DNA of 64,000 nt from Lingula anatina (Eukaryota; Brachiopoda; Lingulata; Lingulida; Lingulidae): assembly GCF_001039355.2 (NCBI RefSeq), contig NW_019775624.1:681714-745713 (forward strand), written 5' to 3'. How positions within the stretch are numbered: position 1 is the stretch's first letter; each line of letters opens with the position of its first letter. This document shows positions 32,954 to 45,457 of the stretch, piece after piece. The notes under the pieces were generated by a model. The model did not search any database and was not told where the DNA came from. It worked only from the letters and a program-made list of their open reading frames with translations. The translations under genes were made by a program, and so were the position numbers.

Positions 32954-35900
32954 ATGTCCTCAGCCTGCCAACACTACCAAGAAAATGCATGGAAGGGAGG
33001 GGTGTGTTGCAATTGCTTTTTACCCCAAGCAGAGCACGAGAGACATCGCCCTCGGAGACCAACTCCAAAACAACGCCCCTCCCAGACCCCACCAGAAATC
33101 CCCTCTCCAACTGCCACCACAACCAATGGTACATGCTCAGCACAGTTTCAACCAAATGGTGAACAATCTTCACTAACACAATCTAATGAAGGCACACCAG
33201 CCAATGTGTCACAGTCGGCAAGTTTGTTTTCACAACCCAAGCCTCCTCCCAGAGCAGTTAAAAAATTGTCTGTTGACATTGATTCTGCACAGACTAAGAT
33301 GGTGAGTGGGACGGCCTCTGCTGTTTCTCCTGTTCCTAAAGACAAGCCAGAGACACCAAAAAGACAAAAACCAGTTCTTCCACAAAAACCCATTGGCGTG
33401 AAACCCAGTGTACCATCTGGCAAACCTAGTCCATCTTCCACTGGAAAACCTAGTCCTCCACAAAAACCTGTCAGAAAAGGCAGTGTAGGGGCAGGGGATA
33501 CAGCAACTGGAAAGCCTATTCCAGTAAAAAGAGAAAAGGGGGATGGAATTAAAGTGGTGAAATCTGGTCCTGAGCTGTCAAGTTTGAATACAGAGCAGTC
33601 AGAAATAGATGATGTCCTCTGTTCACTAGACCAGGCTTTAAAAGATGGAGAAAATGATGATGAAGTTTTTACTGACAAGTCACAAACTAGAAAACATTCC
33701 AACTCTGATCCAACTCAATCTTCAACCAAGGCTGAAGACAAAAAAATTTATTCAATAGATGGTGATTACAGCTTGCCATGTGATGTGGCCAAAGCTGATA
33801 CCAGTAGCAGCAACGAGAGTGAACATTACAAGATGCCATCTGAAAGCACAGAAAATTCTCTGGATCAAGAAGGGGATGTGTCACCTAGGGTGAAAAAAAT
33901 CATCAAAGTTAATGGTGCTAAAACTAAAGAACCCATATCACCAGCTAAAATCTTACAAAAATTATCAGCCAAAGGTCCACCAAAATCGGAAGCTGAGATA
34001 CGACATCAGAAGGTTCCAATTAAACCCTTTAAGGTTGGTCAGGAATCAAAAGCTAACATTGCTCGTCCGTATAAAGTTATAGAAGTTGCCCCTCCTCAGG
34101 AGGTCTTGCCCTACACTGTGGTTGATATATCTAACATGCCTATAGATAATGGAGTTGAGAGGGACATTAGTTTGTCCCCTCCGCCACCAAAAACTCCTCC
34201 ACCTGGGGAATATGATAAACCGATAACGTCAAATGATGCTACTGGAGAAAAGAGCCCAAAAGCTAATCTGTTTGAGAAAGAAGGTACTAAAGTATTAACC
34301 ACTTTTAAACCAACATCGCCCACACCAGAAAAGACTGCTGCTGCTGCTGCTGAAGACAATGTTACCACTTTGGCAAGTCCTGCAAAAATCCCCCTCAAAC
34401 CACCACCTAGAAATAGAAATAAGAAACCCAAGTCCCCTTATGAACCTGTAGGGCTTGATTTGCCAGCAGCAGAGGAAAAAGTACAGACAGACTCCAGCAC
34501 TGTATCTGCAGGAGATGGTGTTCAAGATAAAAGTGAGAGCCCCAAGAAACTAAAAGAAGAAAGGTCAAACAGTGTCAAATTTGCTTTGTCTGCTGACATG
34601 ATTAATAAGGATGAACAGATAAATGGATTGACTAAAGCCTCGCTCGACAAAAATGAGAAAAGCAAAGCGGAATTTGAAAAGAAGGTTGCTCAGAGGCGCT
34701 CTTTTGGAAGGTCTACTGCCTTTGAAGCAAAATTATCAGCTGCTATTGAAAACACCCTGGATTTAGCTATTCGTAAAAAGTCGAAGTCTAGAAAACCAAT
34801 CCCAAAAATGACTGGTGATAATGAACCAGATGTTACATGGGATGATGACAGGCCAATCGAGGAGGTTGATGAAGAAGATATGGACTACGGGGACTTGCAC
34901 CAAAACCCAAAAGAATTAGCTCTGCTCAAGGAGAAGTTTGGTAAAGAAGAAAAACAAAGTAAATCATACTTCAAAATTGGATACAAGAAACTAATTCCTA
35001 GGTTTGGTAGAAAGGCCAGTAGTGAGGCTAAATTGAAAGAACAGGAGGAAAGCACAGAAGATGTGTCTGACATAAGTCCAGATAAAGATTCTGTGTCTGT
35101 TGAATCAGTTGATGAGAAGGAAAAAGATAGAGAACAGCATTATTCTTTGAAGTTGTTTGGGAGGAAAAAGAGTAAGGACAAAGAAGTTGCCAGTGAAAGT
35201 AGTAAGCAGAAGAAAGTTAAAGAGGGCAATCAGGATGAGGATGCTTCTCTCAAAGCAAGCAAAGAATCTTTGTTATCAGCAGAATCCAGAGAGAGTATAT
35301 CAGAAGAAGGTTCTAAGGCAAAGGATAAAAAAGTAAAGGAGAAAGATAAAGACAAAGACAAACCTTCATTATTCACCAGGCTTGAAAATATACGCAAGTC
35401 TGGCAGGAAAGAGAACAAAAGGCAACAAGAACGAGAGAGATTAAAGCGCTCTATGGTGCATTATGCAGAGGGTAAAGAAATTCACCGAGATCAAAACAAA
35501 ACAGAGGATCAGGAGAATGATGCGGAATCTTCAGAACCTGTTCCGCCTGGCTCCCCAGAAGAGACCTACAATAAACCGTGGGACTCGGCACAGACAAGGG
35601 ACAGGCTTGCCAAAGTATTAAACAGGCCAAAGTCCTTGCCGCCCACAGAACATTTTCATCTCAAACTATTTAATTTAGACAAAGGGAAGGATAAAAAGGA
35701 GAAGAACATGCCACCTTCCAAAGAAATGCTTTTCAGGGTGAGAAACTTAGTTAATTTTGTTTCGCTTATTACAGATGTTGTGTAGTTATACTTTTGTAAA
35801 TGGTTTTGTCAAGGTTATTTAAAGTAATGTGGGTTTCCATGGTATTTCTCTGAACTTTTGTGCTACTTGCATTTGGTCTTAGTAAACTGTTTATAGCTGA

Positions 35901-38775
35901 TTGAAATATATTAGTAACTATCAGTAAGATAATATTAGTGTAAGCTAATTTAATTTATTTTTATTTGACTTTGATCTTCACAGAATATTATTGAGTAAAG
36001 AGCTTTCTCAGTGTGAATTACATTTCTCTTTTTCAGGCATCATCTGATGAAGTAGTCAGTGCCAAAAGCAGTCTGCAGCAGAGAAGTGGTACCCTGACTG
36101 AGGAAGCCATGACAGAAGAAGGAGAAAATATATATGATACAGTTGGTATGTCCTACATAATGTGTACTGTTTACCACTGTTTTTCAATAACAATAATGGT
36201 AATGGAAACTTTTGTGCAGTGCTATTCTAATAAGCCAATCTGAGCCAAAATTGTTTTGACCTAGTGATCTCTGAGCCTCGAGGGTCAAAGAATCCATTGG
36301 CTAAAGTAGGCTAATGATTGAACAATTTTGGCATGGAGCAGGTGTTAATGTCCCATGTGAATATCCTGCATTTCATACCAAATATATTATGATGATAATG
36401 TATAATCTTATTAATGTTAAGACTTTGCTTGATTGCTGGCATGATTGTATGTTTTAAAAATATAAACTGGACAGTGAAAAAAAAAACATCAAAACTTACC
36501 TATGTAAATTAATTCCTTTTAGGAAATGCTGCCTTTGATTTTGGAAAGCGTGCCAATTCTTTACAAATTCTCCCCCCTCCCCTGCCTGCCTTGCCTCCCC
36601 CAGATGATCTCAGCCCTGACCACCCAGACAAGGGGATATATGAGCCAGTCACTCCAACAGGGGTGGAAGGTGGAGACAGTGAAGGTGATGGAGATGACGA
36701 GGAAGACAGTTTCGAGCCAATTTATGACTCGGTGGGAATGAAGGCCCATGGTGATGTAAAGGACTTCTCACATACGTCCTCAGACTCGAGTCACACAACT
36801 TCGTCTTCTGCTAATGAGATGAAGCCACCTGCATTACCACCAGCCAATGTAGAGGACTACCTTGAACCTTCCAAGCTCTGGGACAATCCCAGCGAGGTGC
36901 CATTACCTTTCAGAAACGTGCCCGAAGAGGCGGAGGAAAGTGACTCCTATGACTTGGTGGAACAGCACAAATCTGGGGCCAGCTCTGACGCAGACGATCT
37001 CTCTCTGGCTGGTACATCTTCCACTGCTGGTTTAGTGTGTATGGCCAGCAGGTACGGTCATAGGCCTGAGCCTTTGCCTCGTCCAAGGTCTTCAAGGTCC
37101 CTGCCTGGTGGAGTTTCACCTAAACTATCTCGAGGGCCTTCCATTAAGAAGCCCAAACCCTTGGATCCTTATGTGACTATGATTAAAGAAGGCAGACATA
37201 AGCCACTAAAGGAGCAACCTTTCACAAGTTTTGTGGATGCTTTTTGCTATCAGGCTACTCTGACTCTGAATACCTTGACAAAGATCCACAAATTGTACAA
37301 AGAGAACTGGTTTCTGCCAGAGGACAAAATACCGACTGATCTGAGGTTTCAGGATCTGGACATAAAGGGAGATGGTCCTATTTGTCAGATAGGTGACTAC
37401 AGCTTCTACTGTGTTAGGCTCCGAGACATGCGCTGCAGGACAGAATATGTGCTTTTGGTAAGTTAGTAGTGTTTGGACAGATATAGAATTGTGGCAGCAA
37501 TTTTAGGGCCACTTAACTATTGTCTGATACTAACCATGCATCACTTGAGGGAGTTCCACACTCAGAATACTGGAGAGGAGGGGGCTAGTACTGTACTTTG
37601 TAGGATAAAACACACCATTCAACGTTAACACTTAAAAGATAAAAAAGGGGAGATGTAAGATGATGAATATTATGAATACTGTCCATTTAAAACAATATTT
37701 AGTGTTGTTGCTAAATGACTTCCAGTCAGATTTCCTTTTTACAAGACATAGATTATGATGAAAAGGAAAATTAACCAAGTTTTTATATTTTTAATGTTTA
37801 TCTACTGTCAGCTGTGTGACTGCTTTATTTTAAGTTCAAGTGTGCAGTCATATACTTTTATGCTTTAATATTTTGTCTGTATATATTTTGAATTGTTTAA
37901 AATGCTATTTGTAGGTCACAGACAATCCAATCACAGATGATGATGATGTCACTTTACAGCATCCAAACATCTTTAACCTTGAACCACTGATGAAAGATAA
38001 GATAGATGTCAGCAGCCTTCCTTACACACTACACAAATACCACACATCATCTGAACAAGTCCACCTTAGACTCCTGAAATTCAGTTTTATAGAGACATTA
38101 AATCAGTACTTGACTCGCCTTCGATCTTCTTCAGATCTCGTTGATTTTGAGAAGCAGATGTGTTTTGTTTTGCTGCAGATTATCGATGGTTTTGGAGTGC
38201 TGCAAGATAATAAGAAAAATTTTGAACAAAAACTTGCCAACATTGTAGTGGTATCTCCACTAAGTTCCCAGGATAGGACCGTTGCCCTGATGCCAAAAAT
38301 TCAAGACAATAGTTCTGAGGAATCTTTCACAGCATTTGAAAAATCTGAGGTGAAGGACATGTTAGTGTCTGTTTTGAACTTAGCATTTCCAGGATCAGAT
38401 TGGGATTCGGTAATCCTCTTCACTCCTAAATATTCCCGGGGAGTTGAAAAATTATTCGACATCCTGAAAACCGATCCTGGGAGTTTCCTTTTACATTCTA
38501 AATATCTCCTAGAATTCCTATTGTTCGGACCAAATGAGGAGGACATGAGGGTTATACTTCAGATGGGTGGGAAGGAGTCTGTATATAGTGACGATACATT
38601 CCAGCTGTGGTTTGAGACAGAACGTGTCAAGGTTGTGAATCATTTAGCTCAGCAGACGGTGGCACAGGAACAGTACATCCGTGGACTTAGTCACGAGTAT
38701 GCATGTAAAATATGCTTTTTGTGTGGTGATGCAGGAGCACAGTATATGACAGTTGCCAATATGATCTATGGATGA
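32954..38775 (+). CDS. PEAK1: PEAK1/PRAG1-family pseudokinase scaffold
   Basis: Four coding exons: 32954-35737, 36037-36145, 36523-37457 and 37915-38775 (TGA); 1562 residues, all phases consistent. The N-terminus (CQHYQENAWKGGVCCNCF) matches the short Cys motif that opens PEAK1 and PRAG1. It is followed by about 900 residues of Pro/Lys/Ser-rich low-complexity sequence with PPPPK-type SH3 ligands and KDKD-type basic runs. Candidate phospho-tyrosine docking sites follow: NIYDTVG, GIYEPV, EPIYDSVG. The C-terminus has a helix (FTSFVDAFCYQATLTLNTL) like the dimerisation helix before PEAK kinase folds, then a divergent kinase-like region. Where HRDxxxxN is expected it reads NFEQKLAN, and no DFG is visible. 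The family acts as dimerising scaffolds for Grb2, Crk and Src-type signalling at the cytoskeleton; that role is inferred. Choice among PEAK paralogs is uncertain; vertebrate paralogs probably arose later. Confidence 0.85.
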
Positions 38776-40600
38776 TGTGGTGAAATCTCTTAATTTAATG
38801 TATTTTTTTGCATTTGAGCAGGAAATTTGAAATATCTTCATTGAACCTGTTGATGTGAAGAGTAGTAAAAATTGGATGTAATTACTAAAATCTGAAAAAT
38901 ATACAAGTTAACTGTCATTTATTGAATAAGTGGATTCTGTAATTAAATGAGTTCACAAGTGAAATGAATATAGATATTGATTTTTTTTCATCTGGTTAAA
39001 TATTTGCCAAATTGTTTTGCAAGATTTGTTCTTTTAAAGGTCATTGAGAGATATGTTTGTTTTTACATTTTGCTTTTAAGATATTGTTGTACAAGTACCA
39101 ATTTTTTCTTTTATGTTATAGGCAATTTTCTATGCCACTCAATTTTCCACAATAATAAATCGGGCCTACCCAACTACCATACTCGGCACTGAATGATCCT
39201 GAATTCACCGGTAGATCAGACCACACTACCCGTTTTCAAGGTGTGTGTCAGATCGCATTACACAGTATCACACACGACACCGCTCTTGCCTAGTACGCGA
39301 TGTGATAGTGACGATTCTCAGCGGGGTTGAAAAGCATTACATCACCACTCAAAATTTGTTCAGGGTATGATACTGTGTAATGCGATCTGACACACACCTT
39401 GAAAACGGGTAGTGTGGTCTGATCTACCGGTGAATTCAGGATCATTCGGTGCCGAGTCTGGTAGTTGGGTAGGCCTGTAAATGATGCAGACATATTTTGC
39501 CCATTTGCTTGCCTTTTAATGCCGTAGAATATTTGGAATTTGACAAACATTTCTTAGCTTTAATATTCTCTTGATTTTTATTGCAGGAAACAACAGAGAT
39601 GTTTCTGCCAGGGTTGCTTTTAATGACATATGTTATAGTTAAGTTGTTGTTATGGCTTATGTTATCTGATAGATTAACATTATTGATTGCAATTTGAATT
39701 ATTCCGTTTTTGGTTGTGGGTATTGGCAGGAATGGAAGAGTATTAAAGACTGCATATGGGATAAATGGAAGCACAATATGCATTATGTTTCAATTTTAGA
39801 TTACAATATTATCATATTAATATGTATATTTGTACATTTGCTGTGTAATTTTGTGCTATATGTATCTATGGTCATTTGTAAGTATTGTAAATGTTGGTTG
39901 TAAACACTGTTTCATATATCCAGGTGATTGTCACGTGAACACAAGATCTCTGCTCTACAATGTATGTATTTAATGTGGAGAGTTATATGGAATAATCACA
40001 CATACACACACATATATAAAGGTTAAGTAGGATATGTATATTGGCTGATCATTTCAATCTATGAATCATCAGCAGTTTTGGTACAAAGCTTTACAGATGT
40101 AAAATTACATTGCTTTTAGTGCATGTATTTAAGCTTTCAGAGCAGTATTTTACTATAAATCTTGAATTTATCTTATATAGTCATTTTAGATATTTTGTCC
40201 CACCTTGTGTACATGTGCCATGGATGAAAGTTCATATTAAGTTTTAAAACAAAGGGTTGATTTTCCCCAAGAGATTTGGAGATAAGTTGAGTAGGAGATT
40301 CATTTTTTAGAAAGTCAAAGCTTCTTGTTGTAATTCTGGTGCTACATGTAAATCATATTACTGATTTTGGTGATGATTTAAAGTGATGATTATTGAATGA
40401 TTTAAGTGCAAAGTTTTTGTTGTATTTTTTTAATTTTGCTTCAGCAGTTGGTCATCATTAGCAGTGCCTTTTTCCTAACTGGTGTTTTAATGTGGTGCTA
40501 ATAGATAAAGCATCTTCTTGAAATCAAGCACAGTGTGTGCTGCGATCTTTTCCTTTCCTCTGGAAGCTGGTTGCTTCTTTTGAAATAAACAGGTGCTTCC
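38776..40600 (+). other. PEAK 3' UTR and downstream sequence
   Basis: No coding exon is recognisable. The nearest good AATAAA is at 40584-40589, which would make a 1.8-kb 3' UTR that includes the MITE at 39161-39477. An earlier end is possible. Confidence 0.4.
39161..39477. mobile_element. 317-bp MITE with ~110-bp terminal inverted repeats
   Basis: The left arm (about 39161-39270) and right arm (about 39366-39477) are near-perfect inverted copies, starting C(G/A)GGCCTACCC, around a ~95-bp centre. The 5-bp direct repeat TAAAT flanks both sides (39156-39160, 39478-39482) and looks like a target-site duplication. There is no coding capacity. The short reading frames inside it are incidental. 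Confidence 0.88.
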
Positions 40601-42746
40601 ATCATAAATACTTCTTGTTTTGTTCATGAATTACATGAAATCTTTTGCTCTTACCTTAGATGGGAATTTATATATTTAAGGGATGAAGATGTTTTTTGTT
40701 TTTTTTCATGTTAATCTAGTTTTGAAAATGGGTCATGGGGTGAGGTGCTTAATAAGATGATGTGAATGTTTGATCACATCTTTTTGATATGTTTGGAATC
40801 TTGCAAACTAAATTTTTTAATCTGGGTGTTAAACACCTTCATCAAATGTGTATAAATATCGATTTTTTTCTGAGATTTAAATTGTTTACTAATTCAACAT
40901 GCCAATGAGTAAATCTATGCATATATCTGTTTTTTGACAGCTGTTGCCATTTTTCAAGCATCCAGGTGTTTATTTTGTTGGTTTGTCAAAAAAGATGAAA
41001 CTAATTTGCAGAGTTGAATTTTAACTGTCACTTGTGCTGCACAAGATTTAATTCAGTTTAAAGCATCATACCTAGACAAAATGATTTAAATGCTAACAGC
41101 CAACATGAAAGTCCAATCAATTCTTGTTTATTTGTCTTTGTAGAAAAAAATGAAGGCCACCAAAATTCTCATTTCTATGAAGATGAGTTGGAAATCTGAT
41201 ATTTTACCTTTGCACTGCCCTCATTTGTGAGATAATTGAGATAAGATAAACACACATGTCATTTTGAGCATTCCTGAGGATAAGGACCTTCCAGAAAAAA
41301 GGCTGCTGTCCATATTTTTTAGATCATAGATAAACCTGCAAGAACAACGAATTCCTGCAGGACAGAAAATATGCAGCTATTTTTTTTTTCTCAAAAATAT
41401 AGATAAAAAGTAGGGGGAGGAGAAGGGGGGGAAAAAAGTCCCTGAGAATTTCACTTGCCAATATGATGTTGATTAGTAAGAGCTCTCCTGCTGGCTTCAA
41501 TTCCCAGAGTACAATTGTGGAACTCCACCTATTAGGGGCCCAGTTGGCTTCAGAAAGTTTGGCAGGCAGCAAGTACAGCCCAGGTAGGTCTGGATTTCCC
41601 ACTGAGGCATATAAATATTGTGTATTTATATGGCTCAGGAATATTTAAAGTAAATTCCTTGTGATATTAAAGTAAATTCCAATACATTCACATGACGGTA
41701 AGTCAAATAAACCCAGAAGTAATTAAGCAGTTGCTTAAACTCTACGGTTAATTGATTCTAGGCTACCATGATTCATATATCAACTCTGCCTATGTTGTAG
41801 GTTCAAACACTTCTATATGGCCTAGCTGTTTTATTTGCTCATCACTGCACTATGGTGACCTCAGAAAAATATTTTTGAAAAAAAGATCACTTACAGCTGT
41901 GTAGGATTTGGTTTTCCTCAAAAGTTTGTGTGATATGGCCAGCTTGTAAAATGAGTTTCCAAAAATGACCTGCTCAGGTAATAAAATTGGGTCTCATGTC
42001 CAACAGTTAAACATTTTGGAATCTTGCATCTCTCACTTTATTTAGGAAATGTCTTCATCGAACAAAAAAATGCATCCACAGCGCCATGTGCTTGCAGCTA
42101 AAGAAGCAAGAATGAAAAATGAAGGAATGATAATGGCAAAAGAAAAAGAAATAAAAAGTGGGATTTGGCCTTAATTGCATTATACGGCTAGGAAATAGGT
42201 GTATTATTAGCACACACACACCTATAAATCTATGCTGATGCTTATCTTCAGGGGAGAGTTGCTCCAGCTTTTATATGGTGTACAGTAGCATTGGCTTTGA
42301 ATCATATTCACATTGGGAGGAAAATAAGGAACAGTTCTTACCTTATATAATTGTTATACCTGTGGTTTATTCATTTATAATTTAATTTACTTTGAATGTA
42401 TTTATTTATTACTTTAATTTTTTTCATTACATTTTAATTTACATATTATTATGACAATTAATTTAGTTGTTTGAGCAAACTAATATGTCTAAGCAACTTT
42501 TGGTGGTAGACTGCAACATACCAGGAAATGTAGGTCAATAGCACACCTTCAAAAGTTTGTTTTTGTAGTCTAGGTGGATATTACCTATAAACATCTGTTG
42601 CAAGGACATAACATTAACATTGGGGCATTTTAATAATAGTTCTAGGGAATTTTTTTTAAATAAGGTTTACTCGATCTTATCATACATGCCCTTTTAGTCA
42701 AATAAGTATTTAATTGATATAGTCCTTTTGTCATAGATAAAATACA
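40601..42746 (+). promoter_or_regulatory. Region upstream of the EF-hand gene
   Basis: The translation start at 42747 is preceded by an acceptor (TCATAG, ending 42736), so a 5' UTR intron exists. A possible 5' UTR exon ends CCCAG at 41583 before a GTAGGT donor and has less AT than its surroundings. Otherwise nothing is recognised here. Confidence 0.3.
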
Positions 42747-45008
42747 ATGGCTACAGAAACAGAAGAAGACTGGAAGAAAAAGTTCACAGAAAAGCAACTG
42801 GCTAAGTACAGGGCTCTTTTCAACTTATATGACATCAACAAAGATGGAACTGTAAGCGTGAAGGAGTTGGCAGCAGTTTCTAAAAAATTTGGATATAATC
42901 TGGATAAACAGCAAATTGAGGTTAAATAGCAGTTTTATATTCATTTTTTATTGAAATGGCTCTTTTTTATTACATCCTCTTCTTCAATTTAGAATTTGGT
43001 GAATAATTACCTGGTAATTGCCTAATAATTCCTGAAAAAAGTTTTATTTTATTCTCTTATTTGACTACAGTGTATAATGCAAGCTATTGCCAGAAAAAGA
43101 ATTCATATTTTTGGTACATTTCACCATGTCTCTACTACTTTCATTCAGTCCTATATTTTTATATGTATAAATATGTTTCTCTTCTAAGGCAATAATCCAG
43201 AGATGGGATGGAGACAAAAAAGGCTGCTTAAATTTTCAAGAATTCATCAATGCCATGCCAGGGAATGCTATCCACATACCCAGAGATGAGCACAAGTAGG
43301 TTGAGGTTGTAGCAATTGTCCGAAGGTTCAATAGTCTGAAGGTTCATTGGTCCAAATGTTCATTATGGAACCTTCGGAACATTGAACCCTTGAGTAAAAA
43401 TCTGATGAAAATGTTATGATTTTTCGGCCAATGAACCTTGGACTATCGAGACAACACCAGTAGGTTTTGTCCAGTATATACCTGGTCCAGCTGGTCCAGT
43501 AACTTCATTTGGTAAATTTAACTTTGAAATGTATACAAAATTTTTCAACATGGTTGCATGTGCATCTCTCTTGTTCAAAGGTTCATGAGCCTCAAGGTTC
43601 TACAGCAAGTGCTTTCAGAAAAATTATTAGAAAAACAGTAATGACTTCTTACCAGTAGTTGATTCTTGTGCAAAATGTCATAAATATAGCTATCAGACCA
43701 ATGGGTTTCTGAACAGTTAACCTTTAGACCATCAAAATGTTAGACCAATTAGCCTCTGAACTCTCAGCCAGGGCACGCCATATGTCACAAAGCTAAAGAA
43801 ATTAAACAGTATTACTTAAAGGGAAGATTTTGTGTTTTTTTATTATGAAAGAATGTATAACAATCTTAACAATGTATAGAGGAAAAAAGATGAAATTTTG
43901 AAATGTGTATTTTAACCAGGAGAGCTGAACTGAGGATTCACTTCAGGGAGTTTGACAAAAGTGGCTCTGGGTTTATTTCTGAACAAGGTAGGAACTGTAG
44001 CCCTCCATTAAAACACAATGATCTATTATATCTGTCTCAAAGTCTATCACATTGACTGCGGTAACTGGTGCCACATACTTCAGCACAATAATGGAACACA
44101 CTGAACACTGCTTTTCATTTTTTAGGAAGCCATTGCAAGGATCTGTAAGCATGCTCATTGGTTTTTTACTTGTAAAAAAAACTAAAAAGAGAATTTTCAT
44201 GCTTCTGACAATTGCTTTCTTACAGAGGCAACAGATGTGTTGAGCAAAGAACTTGCCTTTCCTCACTACAAGTCAAAAGCATACATGAAGTTCTTTGACA
44301 AAAACAAGGATGGAAAGCTAAACATTGATGAATTTGCTGATTTTTATGAAAAAGTAGAGGAAAAGTATGTTTGTTTTTCTTAATGGCTACATAAACCTTA
44401 TTTAAACAAACAGAATACATTGTGAGTATTAAAAATTGTTCTAAATCAAATTTTTATTGCTTTAATGTGGATGATTGATTTTTTTCTTTTGAACGACTAG
44501 AAGTACATTTTACATTGCCTAAAGACAAATTGATGTATAACGGGGAGAGAGAGAGAGAGAGAGAGAGAGGTGAATTGAATTCATAGACTTGTTCCCACAT
44601 GGAGTACGTTTGTTATTCAGGAAAGGAGAGCTCATAAGGATTTTCAAAGAATTTGATGCAAATGGTGATGGATATGTAGATATATATGAAGCACAAGAGG
44701 TAAACTTTGCTTACCACTTAGTTCAATGGGCTTTCTTTTTTTCTTTTCTTTTTTTTTTTTTTTTTTGAATAGTAAGAATAAATTGACTTGAATTAACTAA
44801 CCTTCTCCTTATTGACTTTCAAAACCAAAAATTCCACAATGCATAACAACATAAATCTGGAGCATGATTTGATTTGTATTTCTTTCAGATCATGAGACAA
44901 TTTGACATCGCAGATGATGAAATAGAGAAAATGGTACTTGAAAATGACAAGGATGGAGACAAAAAACTCAACTGGGATGAATTTGTCCATTTTTGGGGAA
45001 CTGACTAA
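42747..45008 (+). CDS. Six-EF-hand calcium-binding protein
   Basis: Six exons: 42747-42920, 43189-43295, 43920-43987, 44226-44364, 44621-44699 and 44889-45008 (TAA); 228 residues with matching phases. Each exon supplies about one EF-hand loop: DINKDGTVSVKE, DGDKKGCLNFQE, DKSGSGFISEQE, DKNKDGKLNIDE, DANGDGYVDIYE and DKDGDKKLNWDE. The first five keep Asp at 1, Gly at 6 and Glu at 12; the sixth has Lys in place of Gly at 6. There is no signal peptide and no HDEL end, so it is cytosolic and not a reticulocalbin. A calcium buffer or sensor role is inferred; I cannot assign it to calbindin, calmodulin-like or another named subfamily. The start has a good context (ACAATGG). Confidence 0.88.
43316..43455. 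repeat. Imperfect inverted repeat built from GGTTCATTGG motifs
   Basis: Within an EF-hand gene intron, GGTTCATTGGTCC around 43341 is inverted at about 43426-43438 (GGCCAATGAACC), with extra related pieces (GAAGGTTCAATAGTC, CAAAGGTTCATGAGCC) to about 43600. It looks like a relic of a foldback element. Confidence 0.5.
44545..44569. repeat. (GA)n microsatellite
   Basis: A simple GA run in the intron before the fifth EF-hand exon. Confidence 0.9.
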
Positions 45009-45130
45009 CCACTTAAGTTTTAAGTGCTTTTTGTTATATCATTCACAGCAAAAATACTGAAACCTGGCTTACTATATTACAATTTGACTCATGATTTTTC
45101 CCCCAAGTTTTATTTCAAATAATTTACCAG

Positions 45131-45136
45131 AATAAA
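45131..45136 (+). terminator. Poly(A) signal of the EF-hand gene
   Basis: AATAAA 123 bp after the stop codon. It is duplicated at 47028-47033 by the assembly overlap. Confidence 0.65.
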
Positions 45137-45172
45137 CACAATCACTCTTATGTGTATCCTCAGTTTTTCAGT

Positions 45173-45178
45173 TTTATT
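45173..45178 (-). terminator. Poly(A) signal of RNF180
   Basis: TTTATT on the + strand, read as AATAAA on the - strand, 280 bp beyond the RNF180 stop codon and only 37 bp from the signal of the convergent gene. Duplicated at 47070-47075. Confidence 0.6.
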
Positions 45179-45457
45179 GCACAACGTTTGAAGTTGACAA
45201 GTATCACAAAGGTGCATTTATCAGATGCCACAAGCTCCAACTTCATAACCACATAGTGCTAACTGAAAAAAGATTTTTCACCTGATGAAGCTGAGCACTT
45301 TCAAGTAAAAAATATCAATTTCTTACTGTCTTACGTTGTCAATGACCTCATATTATCGATTTCTTACTTTCTCTATGATTAATCTAGTAAAGTTTACATT
45401 CAACACAACTATACTTTGCCTGGTGTAAATATTCACATACATGTAAGTCAATCGTTG

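Larger units (their letters stand above)
24479..34404. repeat. 9.9-kb duplicated block, copy B (probable haplotype 2)
   Basis: Starts CTCTTAGTTTTATTACAA, exactly as at 14539, and runs collinearly to the PEAK exon point where copy A ends, then continues into unique sequence. The 24479-32917 part is the long 5' intron. It holds the SINE-like head and an expanded AT repeat, with no other recognisable gene. Confidence 0.93.

Noticed and set aside
14539-34404. A true recent tandem duplication making two PEAK genes
   Set aside because: Boundary coincides with a single N, the first copy stops in mid-exon, and divergence looks allelic. Kept only as a testable alternative.
42747-45008. Reticulocalbin 2 as the identity of the EF-hand gene, tempting because RCN2 lies near PSTPIP1 in human
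   Set aside because: No signal peptide, no HDEL-type retention signal, and the length and loop sequences do not fit the CREC family.
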